From a virus, in IMG/VR virus record IMGVR_UViG_3300035670_001033, positions 1-28,090 of that record: a DNA stretch of 28,090 bases. The stretch is one strand, 5' to 3'. The position numbers were made by a program, and so were the translations under genes. This document shows, piece after piece, positions 14,944 to 22,615 of the stretch. How positions within the stretch are numbered: the first letter of the stretch is position 1; each line of letters opens with the position of its first letter. The notes beneath the pieces were generated by a model. It saw only the letters and a program-made list of their open reading frames with translations, searched no databases and was not told the DNA's origin.

Positions 14944-14983
14944 GAAGAGTGGGGGAGAGGTATTGCTCCCCCTTCTTCATTTT
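14944..14983 (+). terminator. Intrinsic terminator after SSB-like gene
   Basis: GGGGGAG (14951-14957) pairs perfectly with CTCCCCC (14966-14972) over an 8-nt loop. The stem extends outward with GAAGAG/TTCTTC around one bulged T, giving about 13 pairs, then ATTTTAAAT. The T tract is short, so it may act as a partial terminator that lowers primase expression. Confidence 0.75.
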
Positions 14984-14994
14984 AAATCTACATC

Positions 14995-15999
14995 ATGTTT
15001 AAGATAAAGAATATGGTGCATGACATCAAGGATGTCCCAGCATCATGGATATTTGAACATTTCTGCAAGCTTAGAGAGAAGCTTAATGGGCATGATATAA
15101 AGATTAAAAGTCTTTTTAATTCTAAAGAACGCACACCTAGTATGTGCATCTATTACGATCCTACAAAAGACACATATAAGTATAAAGACTTTTCTTCCGG
15201 CAACGGTGGGTCAGCCATAGATCTAGTTAAAGAAATAACAGGATTGTCTTATCACAAAGCATGTACTCTTGTAGTAGAGAATTATAATGATTTTGTACTC
15301 CACAATAATGGTGGGTACGATGTACAGAAATTTAAACAGGCGTCTAAGTATAAAGTTAGTCAGTTTGTTTTCAGATCTTGGACTACTCAGGACCAATACT
15401 TTTGGACACAGTTTAATATTGGCTCACGTCTTTTAGATGAGTATAACGTAAGACCTCTTAGCAGTTATACTATGCATAAAGATACTGATGATGGACCCAT
15501 TGATCTAACCATTACCGGTAACTATTTATATGGTTACTTTAAAAATGATGGTACTCTGTACAAAATCTATCAGCCTAAAACACTAGATAAAAAGTTTATT
15601 AAAGTTCAAGACTATATCCAAGGTGTTGAGCAAGTAAAGAGTGCACCTTATCTAGTTATAACGTCTTCACTAAAAGACGTAATGTCTTTAAAGAGTCTTA
15701 AGATTTCTACCTTGGATATCATTGCACCAGACTCTGAGAATACAATTATCCGTAAAGAACTTATGGATCAATACATCAAGAAGTATAAGAAAGTGATTAT
15801 ACTATTTGACTATGATGAGCCCGGCATCAAAGCTATGGAAAGATATAAAGAACTATATCCAGAAGTAGAATATGCTGCTCTACCAATGAGTAAAGATCCA
15901 TCTGATTCTATTAAGGACTACGGTCCTAAAGAAGTGTATGTACGTTTAGTACCTATACTTAACAAAAGAATATTAAATGATCAAGAAGAAAACAACTAG
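14995..15999 (+). CDS. DnaG-like primase without zinc ligands
   Basis: 334 aa. The N-terminus keeps the shape of the DnaG zinc-binding domain: SLFNSKERTPSMCIYYDP corresponds to 'CPFHxEKTPSFxV', and YKYKDFSSGNGGSAIDLV to 'YxCFGCGxGGDxxxFV'. All four metal ligands are replaced. The TOPRIM domain has LFDYDEPGIKAM (about residues 261-272, DxDxxG) and SKDPSD, but the first motif reads ITSSLKDVMSL, with Ser where DnaG has the catalytic Glu. The family makes RNA primers for lagging-strand synthesis next to the DnaB helicase. It starts 12 nt after a terminator, so expression may depend on read-through. It overlaps the HNH gene by 23 nt. Confidence 0.8.
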   Translation: MFKIKNMVHDIKDVPASWIFEHFCKLREKLNGHDIKIKSLFNSKERTPSMCIYYDPTKDTYKYKDFSSGNGGSAIDLVKEITGLSYHKACTLVVENYNDFVLHNNGGYDVQKFKQASKYKVSQFVFRSWTTQDQYFWTQFNIGSRLLDEYNVRPLSSYTMHKDTDDGPIDLTITGNYLYGYFKNDGTLYKIYQPKTLDKKFIKVQDYIQGVEQVKSAPYLVITSSLKDVMSLKSLKISTLDIIAPDSENTIIRKELMDQYIKKYKKVIILFDYDEPGIKAMERYKELYPEVEYAALPMSKDPSDSIKDYGPKEVYVRLVPILNKRILNDQEENN

Positions 16000-16366
16000 A
16001 CGTACTGCATCTCCTAAGACTAGGAATGCAGGTACAATGACTGAATCCGCATTTTGGAGTTTCATTAGAAGTACGTTACGTCAAAAATCAAGATGGTGGA
16101 AACCAATTACACAGTGTAAAATGGAATCTCGTAGACCATATAAAGGTCCGTTGAAGAGACAGAAGTTTGAATACCAGTGTAACTCTTGTAAAAAATGGTT
16201 TCCTGAAAAGAAAATTAATGTAGACCATATAGTTGGTGCAGGTAGTTTAAACTGTGCAGCAGATCTTCCTGGATTTGTAGAGAGATTATTCTGTGAACAA
16301 GATAATCTACAGGTACTCTGTGAGGTGTGCCATAATGAAAAAACACAACTTGAAAAAAAAAAGTAA
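15977..16366 (+). CDS. HNH endonuclease
   Basis: 129 aa. A basic N-terminus (IKKKTTRRTASPK) precedes the zinc pair CNSCKKWF, the catalytic VDHIVGAG, then DNLQVLCEVCHNEKT with the final Asn/His and the second CxxC. This is the treble-clef HNH fold with two CxxC zinc pairs. Lying inside the replication operon and overlapping the primase by 23 nt, it is more likely a resident recombination or replication nuclease, perhaps a junction or packaging nuclease, than a homing invader; the substrate cannot be told from sequence. Confidence 0.8.
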   Translation: MIKKKTTRRTASPKTRNAGTMTESAFWSFIRSTLRQKSRWWKPITQCKMESRRPYKGPLKRQKFEYQCNSCKKWFPEKKINVDHIVGAGSLNCAADLPGFVERLFCEQDNLQVLCEVCHNEKTQLEKKK

Positions 16367-16367
16367 G

Positions 16368-16523
16368 ATGGAAGATCCTATTGTTGAAGCTGTTATAGAA
16401 CAGATGAGAAAAGACTTTGAGATGGATGATGTAACAGCTATTTATGAACTGTTAGAACATCTACCAAAGAAAAACCTATTAGGCTATTTACCAGAAGAAA
16501 TAGCAGAACAATTAGAAAAATAA
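16368..16523 (+). CDS. 51-aa acidic hypothetical protein
   Basis: ATG 16368 lies 1 nt after the HNH stop and begins MEDPIVEAVIEQMRKDFEMD. An earlier in-frame ATG would overlap the HNH gene for 70 nt and adds only shadow sequence. The product is acidic and helical with a conserved-looking helical pattern (AIYELLEHLPKKNLLGYLPE). Small proteins of this kind are common between phage replication genes, and the function is unknown. Confidence 0.6.
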   Translation: MEDPIVEAVIEQMRKDFEMDDVTAIYELLEHLPKKNLLGYLPEEIAEQLEK

Positions 16524-16528
16524 TAACT

Positions 16529-16696
16529 ATGGACCCAGTAAAAGCGGCATGTCCTACCAGTAATGCAGATTTACAAGGTAAGTATGATGAACTAGTTAAG
16601 TTTCTTGAGTATGAAGAAGCTATGACAGTAGATCCTACTACACAAAGACGCATTAGAACTAAGCTTGTAGAGCTTGGTGAATGGGAAGACAATTAG
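16529..16696 (+). CDS. 55-aa hypothetical protein
   Basis: A short frame from ATG 16529 to TAG 16694-16696, starting MDPVKAACPTSNADLQGKYD, filling the gap between two genes with 5-nt and 18-nt spacers. It is helical and charged (DELVKFLEYEEAM, RRIRTKLVELGEWED), with a Cys-Pro near the start. The frame is better than the long opposite-strand frame across it, because it fits the operon direction and spacing. The function is unknown. Confidence 0.55.
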   Translation: MDPVKAACPTSNADLQGKYDELVKFLEYEEAMTVDPTTQRRIRTKLVELGEWEDN

Positions 16697-16714
16697 TATT
16701 AAAACAATTTAAGT

Positions 16715-17743
16715 ATGGAATTAGAAGAAATCATGCAGGAGTCTGCAGATATGTTAGAGAAAAGCTTTTATGAGAAGAAATTCTATTTTAGCTATAGTAG
16801 TTTAAACAAACTTATGTGGAACCCAGCTGTGTTTTATCAGTTGTATGTTCTAGGTATGAAAGAAGAGCGTACTGATGCTCATTTAGTACAAGGTAAAATT
16901 GTACACGCACTTCTTTTAGAAGAAGATAAGTTCAATGATATGTTTATTATTAGTCCTGCCAAGCTTCCAGGAGATTCAGTTAAAGTAGTTATTGATAGAG
17001 TGTATGCTCACCATGCAGAAATATCTAAGAACGGTGACACAAGAGAAAGATTAGAAGACTTTGATCAAGCTATTCTAGACGTAATGGTAGACATGAACTA
17101 TCATCAGTCACTAAAGACAGATCAACAACGCTTGGATAAGATCTTAACTCCAGACTCTATTACATACTGGGATTTCTTAAAGACTAAGGGTGATAAGATT
17201 CTTATTGATCAGCAGACATATGATTTCTGTAAAGGAGCAGTAGATTTAATCAAGACTAATAGTTCTTTATGTGAGCTAATTGGCTGTAACGTAACTGAAT
17301 TTGACAATAAAGAAGTTTATAACGAGCTTGCTTTATCTGTAGAATACAGTAATGCACCATTTGGTTTAAAAGGAATTATTGATAATCTTGTGATAGATCA
17401 TGATAAAAAGATTATCTTTATAAATGATATCAAGACTACAAGTAAAGACTTAAAAGACTTTAAGGAAACTATTGAGTTTTACTCTTACTGGCTTCAAGCG
17501 GTAATATACTGCACTATGGTAGCTATTAAGTATCAACAACTTATGGAATCTGGATATGAACTTAAGTTTCATTTTGTAGTTATTGATAGAGCATTCCAAA
17601 CCTATCCGTTTTATGTAACCGAACCAACATTAAAAGACTGGTTAAACAGAATGGATAAAGTTTTAGCTGCAGCTAACTGGCATTATGTTAATAAAAGGTA
17701 CGACCTACCTCATGATTTTGCAGTAGGTAACGTAGTTTTGTAA
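16715..17743 (+). CDS. PD-(D/E)XK exonuclease (RecE/Cas4-like)
   Basis: 342 aa. It has the ordered motifs of phage recombination exonucleases: YSSLNKLMWNP near the N-terminus, QGKIVHALLLE (GxxxH), GLKGIIDNLVID (Asp), IFINDIKTTS (the D-x-K core, about residues 230-240) and YWLQAVIYC (QxxxY). These nucleases chew duplex ends to expose single strands for annealing. With Sak4-like and SSB-like proteins in the same operon it completes a recombination set for repair, recombination-dependent replication or genome mosaicism. A weak spot is the unassigned ~100-residue insert between GxxxH and the Asp motif. Confidence 0.85.
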   Translation: MELEEIMQESADMLEKSFYEKKFYFSYSSLNKLMWNPAVFYQLYVLGMKEERTDAHLVQGKIVHALLLEEDKFNDMFIISPAKLPGDSVKVVIDRVYAHHAEISKNGDTRERLEDFDQAILDVMVDMNYHQSLKTDQQRLDKILTPDSITYWDFLKTKGDKILIDQQTYDFCKGAVDLIKTNSSLCELIGCNVTEFDNKEVYNELALSVEYSNAPFGLKGIIDNLVIDHDKKIIFINDIKTTSKDLKDFKETIEFYSYWLQAVIYCTMVAIKYQQLMESGYELKFHFVVIDRAFQTYPFYVTEPTLKDWLNRMDKVLAAANWHYVNKRYDLPHDFAVGNVVL

Positions 17744-17755
17744 TCAAATTATAAA

Positions 17756-18316
17756 ATGATAGACAGCTTATACACGAAATATTTTCAGAAATCAAGATCA
17801 TTTTTGTTTCCTGCTTTGGGTATAAAGCGTACTAGTAATTTTACTCCCTCTGGTACTTACCTTTCCGTAGATGGATTGGTAAAGCCAGAGGATGTAAAGT
17901 TAGTCTGTAGCTTTCCAGATGACGAGTCTGAAGGTTTCAAAGCGTTTGAACAACAAATGCTTTTAAGTAATCCTTTATTCTTAGAAATGGTTTCTATACA
18001 GGGTTATAAGCTATATGTCTTTGATTTTCATATATATGAGAAGGATTGGTTCAATTTTATATTAGGTAAGTATTCTAAACTATCTAATGTCTTAAAACGA
18101 GCAATCAAAAACTACTATGGTGACAAGTCAACTGAGTATAAGTACATAGAAACATTTTTATATCCTGAGAAATACTTTAGCATTTACGCTAAACTTTTAG
18201 ATGTTGAAGTTAGTCTACTAGAAAATACCGGTGAGCTATGTGATCCATGTGATATGGAAAAAGAAAACTTAAAAATTCCTGTTGAAGATTTGGAAATATT
18301 AAAAAAAGGTACTTAA
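17756..18316 (+). CDS. Hypothetical protein, 186 aa
   Basis: No domain was recognised. It contains aromatic-rich strands (YKLYVFDFHIYEKDWFNFIL) and a helical C-terminal half with an acidic CDPCDMEKENL segment containing two cysteines. It starts 12 nt after the exonuclease gene, and the promoter for the next gene lies in its last codons and stop. It could be an exonuclease accessory protein; only position suggests this. Confidence 0.6.
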   Translation: MIDSLYTKYFQKSRSFLFPALGIKRTSNFTPSGTYLSVDGLVKPEDVKLVCSFPDDESEGFKAFEQQMLLSNPLFLEMVSIQGYKLYVFDFHIYEKDWFNFILGKYSKLSNVLKRAIKNYYGDKSTEYKYIETFLYPEKYFSIYAKLLDVEVSLLENTGELCDPCDMEKENLKIPVEDLEILKKGT

Positions 18317-18321
18317 TTTTG
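18289..18321 (+). promoter_or_regulatory. Bacteroidetes-type promoter TTTG-N21-TAATTTTG
   Basis: TTTG (18289-18292) and TAATTTTG (18314-18321) with a 21-bp spacer match the Bacteroidetes consensus exactly. Transcription should start near 18328, about 13 nt before ATG 18341. It overlaps the end of the upstream gene and, with the terminator at 18775, delimits a single-gene unit. Confidence 0.65.
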
Positions 18322-18340
18322 TATAAATAATAAAAAAACC

Positions 18341-18748
18341 ATGAAAAATTCAATGATGTTAGTTACCAGTAGCTGGGGTAATGATAAAACATTTAAGCTG
18401 TTACCTATTACGCCAGAGTGCCCGTATAACGAGTGCATCTTTGATGTTAGCACAAAAGTGTTAGCTATCATTGGCAAAGAAAAGAAAGAGTCATTCCATA
18501 TGTTACCAAAGTTATCTGATGAAGGTGATGTTCAGTACATGAAGATTGGTAAAAGAAACAATGGAAAAGACTATAAGGAAGAGAGAAAGATGTTAGAGAC
18601 GTTCTATGAATACTACATTGAACATCCACAAGAGATTATTGACTTCTTAAACATGTTTGCTGTAAACGCAGACTCATTTGACTACACACAATACTTAGAA
18701 AAGAAAGTAGAGCAGCCAAAGCAATCTAATATTTTGACTGGTATTTAA
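18341..18748 (+). CDS. 135-aa hypothetical protein with its own promoter and terminator
   Basis: It starts MKNSMMLVTSSWGNDKTFKL. The first half is strand-rich (CIFDVSTKVLAIIGKEK) and contains two cysteines four residues apart (CPYNEC). The second half is helical (RKMLETFYEYYIEHPQEIIDFL), and the end is a flexible tail. No known domain is seen. A consensus promoter ends 19 nt upstream and a strong hairpin-T7 terminator follows 26 nt downstream, so it can be expressed on its own at a level different from the replication genes. Position before the polymerase suggests an accessory replication protein or early effector (inference). Confidence 0.65.
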   Translation: MKNSMMLVTSSWGNDKTFKLLPITPECPYNECIFDVSTKVLAIIGKEKKESFHMLPKLSDEGDVQYMKIGKRNNGKDYKEERKMLETFYEYYIEHPQEIIDFLNMFAVNADSFDYTQYLEKKVEQPKQSNILTGI

Positions 18749-18774
18749 TTTTAATCTTGTCCATTTTACAAATT

Positions 18775-18798
18775 AAGGCAGAAGTTCTGCCTTTTTTT
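18775..18798 (+). terminator. Strong intrinsic terminator before DNA polymerase gene
   Basis: AAGGCAGA (18775-18782) and TCTGCCTT (18786-18793) form a perfect 8-bp stem over a 3-nt loop, followed by a run of seven T. It lies 42 nt upstream of the polymerase ATG, and no promoter consensus is seen in the G/A-rich stretch between, so polymerase transcription may rely on read-through or antitermination. Confidence 0.88.
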
Positions 18799-18839
18799 GG
18801 CGGCAAAAAGGGGGAAACAGCTTAACTGAATAAAGAATT

Positions 18840-20780
18840 ATGGAAGAAAAGAAACCTACCCACTGGGTAATGGACTATGAGACGTTAGTTAATTGTTTTA
18901 TAGGTGTGTTCCAACATTACAAAGATGAGAATATCAGAAAGACCTTTGTAATATATAATGATCGTAATGATCTACCACAATTCATAGACTTTCTAAATGA
19001 GTGTAAAGATAAAAACCAATGGCATATTAGTTATAATGGTTTAGCTTTTGATGCTCAGATTAGTCAGCATATTCTAGATAAGCAACGTCAGTTACTAAAT
19101 CTTAGTACAGAAGATGTTATCAAAGACATCTATGCTTTTGCACAGAAGACCATATCTCTTAAAGATCAAAACAGTTTTCTTGAGTACTCTCCCGCTAAGA
19201 TTAAGATTAGACAGATAGATCTATTTAAGATGAATCACTGGGACAACCGTGCTAAGATGAGTAGTCTTAAGTGGATACAGTATTCTATGGACTGGAAGAA
19301 TGTAGAAGAGATGCCTCACCATCATGCTGCTCCTGTAGAAACAGATGAGCAACTTAAGATGATTACTGAGTATTGTGTCAATGACGTACTTAGCACAAAG
19401 AAAGTGTTAGAGCATTCCAAAGAACAGATTGTCTTAAGACAAACTCTTACTAAGGAGTATGGTATTGATCTCTATTCTGCATCAGAGCCAAGAATATCTA
19501 AAGAACTATTCTTACACTTCTTGTCACAGAAGTTAGGTTGGGATAAGGGATATATTAAAACACTTAGAACTCATCATAGAGAAATCTATTTGGGTCAGTG
19601 CATTTTACCTTATGTCAGCTTTAAGACTGAAGCATTCCAAAGAATGTATGACTATCTACGTACTCAGGTAATTATATCCACTAAGAACGGATTTAAGTAC
19701 ACTGTAGATCATAAAGGTATGAAAACTGATTACGGGCTCGGTGGTATCCACGGGGCTAGAGATGCAGGTGTTTATGAAGCTAAGCCGGGTTATACTATTA
19801 TGACTTCAGACGTAACTTCATTCTATCCTAATCTAGCTATTAGAAATGGATTTCACCCTAGTCATCTACCTAAAGAAGAATTCTGTGAACTGTATGAATG
19901 GTTCTTTGAAGAGCGTAAAAAGATTCCTAAGTCTGACCCAAAGAATTATGTGTACAAGATCATTCTGAACTCTACATATGGTTTAACAGGTGATGAGAAT
20001 AGTTTCCTGTATGATCCTCGTATGACTATGCAGATTACTATCAACGGACAGTTGTTACTATCTATGCTATATGAGATGATATCTTTGGCTATCCCAGAGT
20101 CTATACCTCTTATGCAAAACACAGATGGTCTTGAGACTTTGATTCCTACACAATATGTAGAAACCTATCATCAAGTATGCCAAGAGTGGTGCAAACTAAC
20201 TATGCTAGAACTAGAACATGATGAGTATTCTAAGATGATCATCAGAGATGTAAACAATTACATTGCGGTATCTAAGTCTGGTAAAGTAAAATGCAAAGGT
20301 GCGTTTGAGTGGGAGGATCTGGACAAAAAGAAAGTAGCTGTATTTCATAAGAACAAAAGCTTCTTAATTATCCCTAAAGCCATCTATGCTTACTTTACAA
20401 AAGGTGTTAAACCAGAAGATTTCCTAGCAGCCAATCAAAGTATATTTGATTACTGTGCCGGTATAAAGTCTAAAGGCGGATGGTACTTTGAGCTTAGAGA
20501 TCTTAAGGAAGGTCAGCTAGTAACAACAAGACTACAAAAAATCGTTAGGTATTATGTTTCTAATAGAGGAGGTAAGCTAGTCAAGTGTCATGCAGATGGC
20601 AGACTAATCCAGGTAGAATCTGGACAGTGGCTACAAACTACTCTAAACGAAATAAACGAAACAAGACCTTTTGAGTCTTATGATATTAACACAAGCTACT
20701 ATCTAGAACAGATCTATAAGGAGATACATCAGATAGAAAAAGAAAAGAGTTTATCATTTACACAATTATCATTATTTTAA
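18840..20780 (+). CDS. Family B DNA polymerase with 3'-5' exonuclease domain
   Basis: 646 aa, compact for PolB. Exonuclease motifs are VMDYET (Exo I), SYNGLAFD (Exo II) and YCVNDVLSTKK (Exo III). Polymerase motif A is SDVTSFYPN (about residue 323), motif B is KIILNSTYG (about 370-378) and motif C is NTDGLE (about 427), where most PolBs have DTDS. Only about 50 residues separate motifs A and B, so the fingers are unusually short. The protein ends in QLSLF, the consensus bacterial beta-clamp-binding pentapeptide, suggesting use of the host DnaN as processivity factor; no phage clamp gene is seen here. A strong terminator precedes the gene. Family assignment is firm, and the clamp link is inferred from the motif. 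Confidence 0.93.
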   Translation: MEEKKPTHWVMDYETLVNCFIGVFQHYKDENIRKTFVIYNDRNDLPQFIDFLNECKDKNQWHISYNGLAFDAQISQHILDKQRQLLNLSTEDVIKDIYAFAQKTISLKDQNSFLEYSPAKIKIRQIDLFKMNHWDNRAKMSSLKWIQYSMDWKNVEEMPHHHAAPVETDEQLKMITEYCVNDVLSTKKVLEHSKEQIVLRQTLTKEYGIDLYSASEPRISKELFLHFLSQKLGWDKGYIKTLRTHHREIYLGQCILPYVSFKTEAFQRMYDYLRTQVIISTKNGFKYTVDHKGMKTDYGLGGIHGARDAGVYEAKPGYTIMTSDVTSFYPNLAIRNGFHPSHLPKEEFCELYEWFFEERKKIPKSDPKNYVYKIILNSTYGLTGDENSFLYDPRMTMQITINGQLLLSMLYEMISLAIPESIPLMQNTDGLETLIPTQYVETYHQVCQEWCKLTMLELEHDEYSKMIIRDVNNYIAVSKSGKVKCKGAFEWEDLDKKKVAVFHKNKSFLIIPKAIYAYFTKGVKPEDFLAANQSIFDYCAGIKSKGGWYFELRDLKEGQLVTTRLQKIVRYYVSNRGGKLVKCHADGRLIQVESGQWLQTTLNEINETRPFESYDINTSYYLEQIYKEIHQIEKEKSLSFTQLSLF

Positions 20781-20791
20781 TTAACACAATT

Positions 20792-21604
20792 ATGCCAGTT
20801 AAAACAATATTTGCGTCTGAAGATTATTTAAGAGGATGTAGACTACCTAACCACGGTAAGTCTTACACAGTTATCTCACACGGAACAGTTATAGATGAAG
20901 CTAGAGCTAGATTATCATCAGCCGGTTTCACAATTACAAATGAATTATATAAAACTACAATCTCTGGAGATGTAGCACAAGGAATTTACCACCTAAGATC
21001 AGGAAGTGATCCTGACATGGGACTTATGTTTGTATGGTCAAACAGTTACAATAAAACCATGGCTTTTAAATGTGCAATTGGTGCACAAGTATTCATCTGT
21101 ATGAATGGTGTAGTATCAGGAAACCTAGGTTCTTATAGAAGAAGACACAGTGGCTCAGCTCTATCTGATCTAACTACTTCTATGCAAGAACAGATAGCTA
21201 ATGCTTCTACATACTATGATGATCTTATCAAAGACAAAGAGATGCTTAAAGATATTACTCTTACTACAAGACAGAAAGGTAGTATTTTAGGTAGACTATT
21301 TGCTGAAGATGAGATCTTGACACTTACTCAAGTAGGTATAGTAAAACGTGAGATTGACAAACCAAGTTTTTCTTATAGCAGTAATCCAGACAGTGCTTGG
21401 GATATGTACAATCATATCACACTAGCACTTAAAGATTCTCACCCAATGAGTTATTTGTCTGACCATCAAAGAGTACACAGCTTCTTTGTTAACGAGTTTG
21501 GCAATATTGTAAATAGTCAATCTGTACCAGTAACATTAGAACCTGAAGAAGTTACTGAACAGTATGAAGAAGTAATGTCTGATTTTGGAGTAAACTTTAT
21601 TTAA
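20792..21604 (+). CDS. DUF932-like phage/plasmid protein
   Basis: 270 aa. The central part (MFVWSNSYNKTMAFKCAIGA, then VFICMNGVVSGN and a basic RRRHSG) resembles the DUF932 core, where 'SNSyDGs.a...g' and 'vC.NGlv' recur. DUF932 proteins are common in phages and plasmids near replication genes; no activity is established. The C-terminal half is helical and ends in an acidic tail. It starts 11 nt after the polymerase with leader TTAACACAATTATG, so it shares the polymerase transcript. Confidence 0.5.
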   Translation: MPVKTIFASEDYLRGCRLPNHGKSYTVISHGTVIDEARARLSSAGFTITNELYKTTISGDVAQGIYHLRSGSDPDMGLMFVWSNSYNKTMAFKCAIGAQVFICMNGVVSGNLGSYRRRHSGSALSDLTTSMQEQIANASTYYDDLIKDKEMLKDITLTTRQKGSILGRLFAEDEILTLTQVGIVKREIDKPSFSYSSNPDSAWDMYNHITLALKDSHPMSYLSDHQRVHSFFVNEFGNIVNSQSVPVTLEPEEVTEQYEEVMSDFGVNFI

Positions 21605-21605
21605 T

Positions 21606-21947
21606 ATGAAATGGTATAAATTAAACGAAGACCATAGTGTAGAAGTTCTACCTGATGGTGAGTATCCTAAGATAGAAGATTTAAATGGGCCTAGTAAACA
21701 TGTAGGTAATACATTCATTGGTGACCAAAGAATCTCTACAGTGTTCTTACACTTTGATCATGGCTTAAACTTTGGTACAACAGATAAACCTTCTGATCCT
21801 GTACTGTTTGAGTCTATGATATTTGGTGGGCCGCATGATGAGTATCAACGTAGATACTGTACATACAATGAGGCTTTAGAAGGACACAATTACTTAATTA
21901 AAGCTCTGGAAGAAGAAAGACACCCAGACTTTTATTTTAACGATTAA
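21606..21947 (+). CDS. 113-aa hypothetical protein
   Basis: It starts MKWYKLNEDHSVEVLPDGEY, which lies 1 nt after the DUF932-like stop. Short strands with His/Asp/Gly turns (TVFLHFDHGLNFG, LFESMIFGGPHDEYQRRYCT) precede a final helix (YNEALEGHNYLIKALEEER). No domain was recognised, but the close coupling and smooth composition support a real phage gene. It is the last gene before the kinase relic and homing endonuclease insert. Confidence 0.6.
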   Translation: MKWYKLNEDHSVEVLPDGEYPKIEDLNGPSKHVGNTFIGDQRISTVFLHFDHGLNFGTTDKPSDPVLFESMIFGGPHDEYQRRYCTYNEALEGHNYLIKALEEERHPDFYFND

Positions 21948-21957
21948 ATAAATCTAT

Positions 21958-22008
21958 ATGATTATAGGAATTAATGGATATGCCGGCAGTGGATTTTGTA
22001 AATTCTAA
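21958..22008 (+). pseudogene. Relic of the 5' end of a P-loop (dNMP kinase-like) gene
   Basis: A 17-codon frame begins ATG 21958 and reads MIIGINGYAGSG before turning into FCKF-stop. Its first 12 residues parallel the start of the intact kinase at 22616 (AIIGLSGYSHSGKDT), matching at 8 of 12 positions and stopping exactly where the Walker A lysine should follow. At the DNA level the two copies differ at many third positions, so this is not a recent duplication. The GIY-YIG endonuclease gene begins 20 nt later. It is best read as the original kinase start cut off by arrival of the homing element. Confidence 0.65.
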
Positions 22009-22024
22009 AATATTTAGTATATTG
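21995..22024 (+). promoter_or_regulatory. Possible weak promoter of the homing endonuclease
   Basis: TTTG (21995-21998), then 19 bp, then TATATTG (22018-22024), which misses the -7 consensus TAnnTTTG by one or two bases. The transcript would start at or near ATG 22029, so it may be almost leaderless. Confidence 0.25.
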
Positions 22025-22028
22025 TAGT

Positions 22029-22610
22029 ATGAACTATACAAACATATACATACTAATAGATCCTACAAATAATGAAATTAAATATGTAGGTAAAGCTAAT
22101 AATATTAAAGAGCGTTTTAAAAATCATAAAAACCGATGTAGAGATACAAATACTTATAAAAGGCATTGGATAAATAAACTTAGATTAAAGGGACTATATC
22201 CAGAACTTGAAGTTATAGATATAGTCCCAGTATCTGAGTGGCATTATTGGGAAAAGTTTTGGATAAGTTACTACAAATCAATTGGTTGTAACTTAACTAA
22301 CACAACATCTGGTGGTGATGGGTTAAGTTGCGGCAATAAAACATCTTTTAAACGTGGTCAAATACCATGGAATAAAGGTAAAAGTCCTAGTAAAGAAACT
22401 AAACTTAAAATAAGTAATACACTTAAAGGTAATATTCCTTACAATAGAAAACCAGTCATACAGTATGATCTTTTAGGTAATAAAATACAAGAATATTTAA
22501 GTTGTCATCATGCAGCTAAAGTTCTTAATACGTCAGCTATAAGAATATCTGACGTATGTAATGGAAATCGTAAAACACATAAAAAGTATATTTTTAAATT
22601 CAAAAACTAA
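22029..22610 (+). CDS. GIY-YIG homing endonuclease with NUMOD domains
   Basis: 193 aa. The GIY-YIG nuclease domain spans about residues 1-95: NIYILID (GIY strand), IKYVGKANNIKERFKNH (YIG strand and the catalytic Arg helix), WEKFWISYYK (catalytic Glu) and CNLTNTTSGGDG. Residues about 108-140 form NUMOD3-type repeats (SKETKLKISNTLKGN). The end (KPVIQYDLLGNKIQEYLSC, AAKVLNTSAIRISDVCNG) is a NUMOD1/IENR1-type helix-turn-helix that reads DNA. Such enzymes cut a conserved site in a rival genome and spread by repair. No group I intron core or intein was seen. It sits between a kinase-gene relic and an intact kinase gene, so the kinase P-loop region is the likely target. Lys/Asn-rich, AT-heavy codons differ from its neighbours. 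Confidence 0.92.
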   Translation: MNYTNIYILIDPTNNEIKYVGKANNIKERFKNHKNRCRDTNTYKRHWINKLRLKGLYPELEVIDIVPVSEWHYWEKFWISYYKSIGCNLTNTTSGGDGLSCGNKTSFKRGQIPWNKGKSPSKETKLKISNTLKGNIPYNRKPVIQYDLLGNKIQEYLSCHHAAKVLNTSAIRISDVCNGNRKTHKKYIFKFKN

Positions 22611-22615
22611 ACAAT

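Noticed and set aside
22009-22610. Group I intron or intein carrying the GIY-YIG gene
   Set aside because: The downstream kinase has its own full start and P-loop, so splicing the relic to it would not give a sensible product; no intron core pairing or intein splice residues were recognised.
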